A program made the position numbers and the translations under genes. Below the pieces are notes generated by a model. The model saw only the letters and a program-made list of their open reading frames with translations, did no database searches and was not told the DNA's origin. Of a stretch of 32,002 nucleotides of DNA, positions 28,174 to 32,002 are shown piece after piece. Origin of the DNA: Ilumatobacteraceae bacterium (GTDB taxonomy: Bacteria; Actinomycetota; Acidimicrobiia; Acidimicrobiales; Iamiaceae); assembly GCA_025463265.1 (NCBI GenBank), contig JAOBWH010000103.1, positions 1-32,002 of the forward strand, in the 5' to 3' direction. Each line of letters begins with the position of its first letter. The first letter of the stretch is position 1.

Positions 28174-29289
28174 TCAGCGCAGGACGATGAGGCCCACCGC
28201 GGGTCGGGTGAAGAGGCGGACCTGGGGAGCGTCGATGCGGACCATGCCGACGCCGGAGCTGACGAAGAGCGGGTTGTCCGCCACCTCGTGGAGCCCGCCG
28301 CTCACCTGGGCCCGGGGAAGCCGGGTCGATCCGAACACCGGCCCGTAGAACGGCACCGCGATCTGGCCGCCGTGGGTGTGGCCGGCGATGGTCAGGTCGA
28401 CGTCGGCCGACGCCGGGAGGCGCAGCACGACATCGGGCCGGTGGGCCAGGAGCAGCCGCACGTCGCCGGGGTCCCCGGCCTCGAGCTCGGTGATCAGGTC
28501 GGACGCCTCGGGCCCGGCCCATCGCCAGCCGCTGCCACCGAGGCGCACGGTTCGGTCGCCGACCTCGACCGTCGCCACGTCGTAGTCCAGGATCTCCACA
28601 CCCGTGCCCGCGACGAGCCGGTCGAGGTCGTCGCCCCGGTCCGTGTCGCCCCGCACGGCGTAGACCCCACCGGGTGCCTCCAGCTGGCCGAGCAGCTGCC
28701 GGAACGCAGGCAGCTCCCGCTCGAAGCCGGCGTCGCTCCCCTGGTGGAGGTCGCCCGGGATCACGATGATGTCGGGGTCGAGCGCCAGCAGCATGCGCAC
28801 CGCTCGCCGCTCGTGGGCACCCACGTGGCCGGTCTGGAGGTCCGAGAGCACGCCGACCCGGACGGCGCCGGTGCCGGTCCGGCCCGGGTGCAGCGGGACC
28901 TCCGCCCGCTCGACCGTGAGCCGGTACGGCGCGACGTGCGTGCCGTACCAGGTGAGGGGAGCCGGGATCAGCAGCACGGCCGCGACGATCCACACCGGCC
29001 ACCGAGCGCCGCGCAGGACGCCGCCGATGAACAGGGCGACGCCCACGGCGGGCAGGGCGATGCCGGTGACCAGGTAGGCCAGGTGACCCACGGCGAAGAC
29101 CTGCGAGATGCGAGCGGCCGACGCCACTGGGACGACGGCGACCAGGGTGGCGCCCGCCACGACGACGCCGGGGAGCACCACGGCACAAAGCCCCAGCGGC
29201 TGCGGCCGTCGGCGTGCGAGCGCCAGCACCGACGCCACGCCGAGCAGGGCGATGACGCCGGCGATGACCGCGAGGGTGGTGGCGTCCAT
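28174..29289 (-). CDS. Membrane metallophosphoesterase with atypical metal motifs
   Basis: A 371-residue protein. Residues 1-115 contain about four membrane helices. The remaining part is calcineurin-like: GVLSDLQTGHVG (Asp150), IVIPGDLHQG (Asp180), AVRGDTDRGD (214-217), LLLAHRPDV (His283) and IAGHTHGGQ (His304, His306). In most relatives the first motif is DxH and the third is GNH[DE]. Here the first has Gln152 in place of His, and the third reads GDTD, losing both Asn and His. YkuE-type enzymes of this layout act on membrane lipids or cyclic nucleotides; activity of this one is doubtful or changed. The gene is convergent with the galT-like gene. Confidence 0.85.
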   Translation of the reverse strand: MDATTLAVIAGVIALLGVASVLALARRRPQPLGLCAVVLPGVVVAGATLVAVVPVASAARISQVFAVGHLAYLVTGIALPAVGVALFIGGVLRGARWPVWIVAAVLLIPAPLTWYGTHVAPYRLTVERAEVPLHPGRTGTGAVRVGVLSDLQTGHVGAHERRAVRMLLALDPDIIVIPGDLHQGSDAGFERELPAFRQLLGQLEAPGGVYAVRGDTDRGDDLDRLVAGTGVEILDYDVATVEVGDRTVRLGGSGWRWAGPEASDLITELEAGDPGDVRLLLAHRPDVVLRLPASADVDLTIAGHTHGGQIAVPFYGPVFGSTRLPRAQVSGGLHEVADNPLFVSSGVGMVRIDAPQVRLFTRPAVGLIVLR

Positions 29290-29408
29290 GGACCGATCAG
29301 CCTTCCAGACCGGTCGCGCTGCCCACCGGTCGTGGCCTTCCGCCTCCGGTCAGGCCGACGACCCCGGTGGCACCGTGGCGGGGGTCGGGAACCGTGCGGC
29401 CTCTCCCG

Positions 29409-29414
29409 TAGCCT
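29409..29414 (+). promoter_or_regulatory. -10 element of the SRPBCC gene
   Basis: TAGCCT is followed by six bases and the ATG at 29421, the same hexamer and spacing as before the cysteine desulfurase gene. The transcript should start at or next to the ATG. Confidence 0.5.
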
Positions 29415-29420
29415 CCGTGC

Positions 29421-29867
29421 ATGGGTCGCATCCGGGTCTCCACGATCATCGACGCACCACCCGACCAGGTGTGGGAGGAGGTGCGCCACGTGGAGCGCCA
29501 CGTGGACTGGATGGCCGACGCGGTCGAGATCCGCTTCACGTCGCCGCGCCGCTCGGGCATGGGCACCACGTTCGACTGCCTCACCAAGGTGGGGCCCATC
29601 AAGCTCACCGACAAGATGGAGATCACGGACTGGCGCGACGGCAAGCTCATGGGCGTGCGCCACGTGGGCCTCGTCACCGGCACCGGGCGCTTCACCGTCA
29701 CCAAGGCCCGGGGCGACCGGTCCCGCTTCACGTGGGATGAGCGGCTTCGGTTCCCGTGGTGGCTGGGCGGGCCGGTGGGCGGCGTGGTCGGGGGCCGGGT
29801 CATGCGGCAGATCTGGAAGCGGAACCTGCGCGTCCTGAAGGCCCTCGTGGAGAGCGGCCGCAGCTGA
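29421..29867 (+). CDS. SRPBCC (START/Bet v1-like) superfamily protein
   Basis: A 148-residue single-domain protein. The opening IRVSTIIDAPPDQVWEEVRHVERHVDWM is the standard start of polyketide cyclase/SRPBCC proteins. The middle has GMGTTFDCLTKVGPIKLTDKMEITDW, and the C-terminal helix is RVMRQIWKRNLRVLKALVE. The fold makes a deep hydrophobic pocket for lipids or aromatic compounds. No ligand or partner is evident. The gene stands alone, divergent from the membrane phosphoesterase and convergent with the rhomboid gene. Confidence 0.87.
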   Translation: MGRIRVSTIIDAPPDQVWEEVRHVERHVDWMADAVEIRFTSPRRSGMGTTFDCLTKVGPIKLTDKMEITDWRDGKLMGVRHVGLVTGTGRFTVTKARGDRSRFTWDERLRFPWWLGGPVGGVVGGRVMRQIWKRNLRVLKALVESGRS

Positions 29868-29895
29868 GCCACCGGGTGCTCCGGCGCCGCGGCCG

Positions 29896-30780
29896 TCAGC
29901 CCAGCGACGGCGTGTAGCCCTGGGCGAACACGATCGCCCCGACCACCGCGGCGACCGCCACGACGCCGCAGATGGCGTAGGGGATGCGCTGGTCGAGGCC
30001 GGGCCGGCGGGCGAGGTCGAAGAACGCCCAGCCGGCGACGGCCCCGCCGATGAGGCCGCCCACGTGGGCCCCGATGGAGATGCCCGGCACCGAGAACGTG
30101 ATGATCAGGTTCAAGATCAGCACGCTCAGCAGCGGCGACCGCGAGAGCGGGATCCCCTGGGCCCGGAAGGCCAGGAACATGGCGCCCATCAGGCCGAAGA
30201 TGGCACCCGACGCCCCCGCCGACAGGGCCTGCGGTTCCATCACGAGCGAGCCGAACGACCCGGCGAGCAGCGAGACACCGTAGATGATCCCGAACTTCAG
30301 GCGTCCGGCGTACTGCTCGGCCGCCCGGCCGAGGATCCACAGCGAGTACATGTTCACGGCCAGGTGGATGATGCCGAAGTGGACGAAACCGGAGGTGACC
30401 AGCCGGTACCACTCGCCGCCGCCGACGCCGCCCGAGTAGCCGGTGATGGGGTTGCCGTGGGTGTAGGCGATGGAGGCGAAGTCGAGGTGGAAGCGGGTGA
30501 TGGAGCCGCCCAGGTAGTCGCCGCTGGCGACGATGAGCATGCCGATGATGAACACCGCCACGTTCGTGCCCATCAGGATCTCGGTGACGATCGGCCGCTG
30601 CTGGAGCGACGAGATCCCCTGGTACACCTTCTGCGCACCCTGCTTGGTGCACTCCGGGCAGTGGAACCCGACCGAGGCCTGGTGCATGCACTGCGGGCAG
30701 ATGGGCCGGTCGCAGCGCTGGCAGACCACCCCGGCCTGCTGGTCGGGGTGTCGGTAGCAGGTCTGGTAGCCGGTCTCCAC
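29896..30780 (-). CDS. Rhomboid-family intramembrane serine protease with N-terminal zinc ribbons
   Basis: A 294-residue membrane protease. Residues 8-44 hold a metal-binding module: CYRHP, CQRCDRPICPQCM and HCPECT. The rhomboid domain follows, with HLAVNMYSLWILG (Asn143), the nucleophile Ser191 in GASGAIFGLMGA and the base His239 in GAHVGGLIGG, within about six to seven helices. It should cleave membrane proteins within the bilayer; the target is unknown. GTG at 30780 is chosen because TACCGT lies seven bases before it and the zinc-binding motif starts directly after; the frame stays open upstream, into treS. Confidence 0.93.
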   Translation of the reverse strand: METGYQTCYRHPDQQAGVVCQRCDRPICPQCMHQASVGFHCPECTKQGAQKVYQGISSLQQRPIVTEILMGTNVAVFIIGMLIVASGDYLGGSITRFHLDFASIAYTHGNPITGYSGGVGGGEWYRLVTSGFVHFGIIHLAVNMYSLWILGRAAEQYAGRLKFGIIYGVSLLAGSFGSLVMEPQALSAGASGAIFGLMGAMFLAFRAQGIPLSRSPLLSVLILNLIITFSVPGISIGAHVGGLIGGAVAGWAFFDLARRPGLDQRIPYAICGVVAVAAVVGAIVFAQGYTPSLG

Positions 30781-30787
30781 GGGTGCG

Positions 30788-30793
30788 ACGGTA
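30788..30793 (-). promoter_or_regulatory. -10 element of the rhomboid gene
   Basis: On the minus strand TACCGT is followed by seven bases and the GTG start. It lies in the 46-bp gap after the treS stop, so the rhomboid gene has its own promoter in addition to possible read-through from treS. Confidence 0.45.
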
Positions 30794-30826
30794 GCGGGGC
30801 GCGCCAACCTCTCCCGTTCGGCCGAC

Positions 30827-32002
<1,176 letters not shown>

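Overview
The window is about 32 kb of very GC-rich, densely packed bacterial chromosome. No intergenic gap exceeds about 180 bp, and I see no tRNA, rRNA, insertion sequence, CRISPR array or phage gene. The composition, many GTG starts, -10 hexamers placed directly against start codons, a PASTA-domain Ser/Thr kinase and the order iscS/nifS - mnmA ... metE-like ... ligA ... gatC - gatA ... gatB all point to an actinobacterium. The same order, with other genes between, is known in Mycobacterium (iscS, trmU, Rv3015c, ligA, gatC, gatA, gatB). A deep-branching lineage such as Acidimicrobiia is my guess, not shown.

Layout. 1-1305 (-): EmrB/QacA-type drug exporter, cut by the left edge, behind a promoter region with three related inverted repeats. 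1484-4769 (-): gatC-gatA-gatB, the tRNA amidotransferase operon with 4-bp start/stop overlaps. 4846-8408: an esterase, a TetR regulator, an SCP2-type lipid carrier and a second MFS exporter; the tetR and exporter promoters share the same palindromic operator. 8560-11511: a membrane PASTA Ser/Thr kinase, divergent from a small membrane-anchored protein. 11602-15515: ligA, with inserts and an altered zinc finger, divergent from a DUF4388 protein that has a hairpin-rich leader. 15612-18494 (-): a peptide-type substrate-binding lipoprotein and a MetE-like protein. 18587-19474 (+): a polytopic membrane protein.

19527-26355 (-): a racemase translationally coupled to a three-domain protein (thiol dioxygenase cupin, caspase-like domain, methyltransferase), a large metallophosphoesterase, mnmA and a cysteine desulfurase. 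The desulfurase and MnmA together make 2-thiouridine in tRNA; GatCAB completes Gln-tRNA/Asn-tRNA. 26365-32002: a small methyltransferase, a galT-like nucleotidyltransferase, a membrane metallophosphoesterase with changed metal motifs, a SRPBCC protein, a rhomboid protease and trehalose synthase, cut by the right edge.

The most unusual item is the dioxygenase/caspase-like/methyltransferase fusion and its coupled racemase. Other points of note are the TetR operator pair, the recurrent leaderless promoter geometry, the unassigned leader of the DUF4388 gene, and substitutions of normally conserved residues in LigA, the cysteine desulfurase and one metallophosphoesterase. All residue numbers are counted by hand from the starts chosen here.
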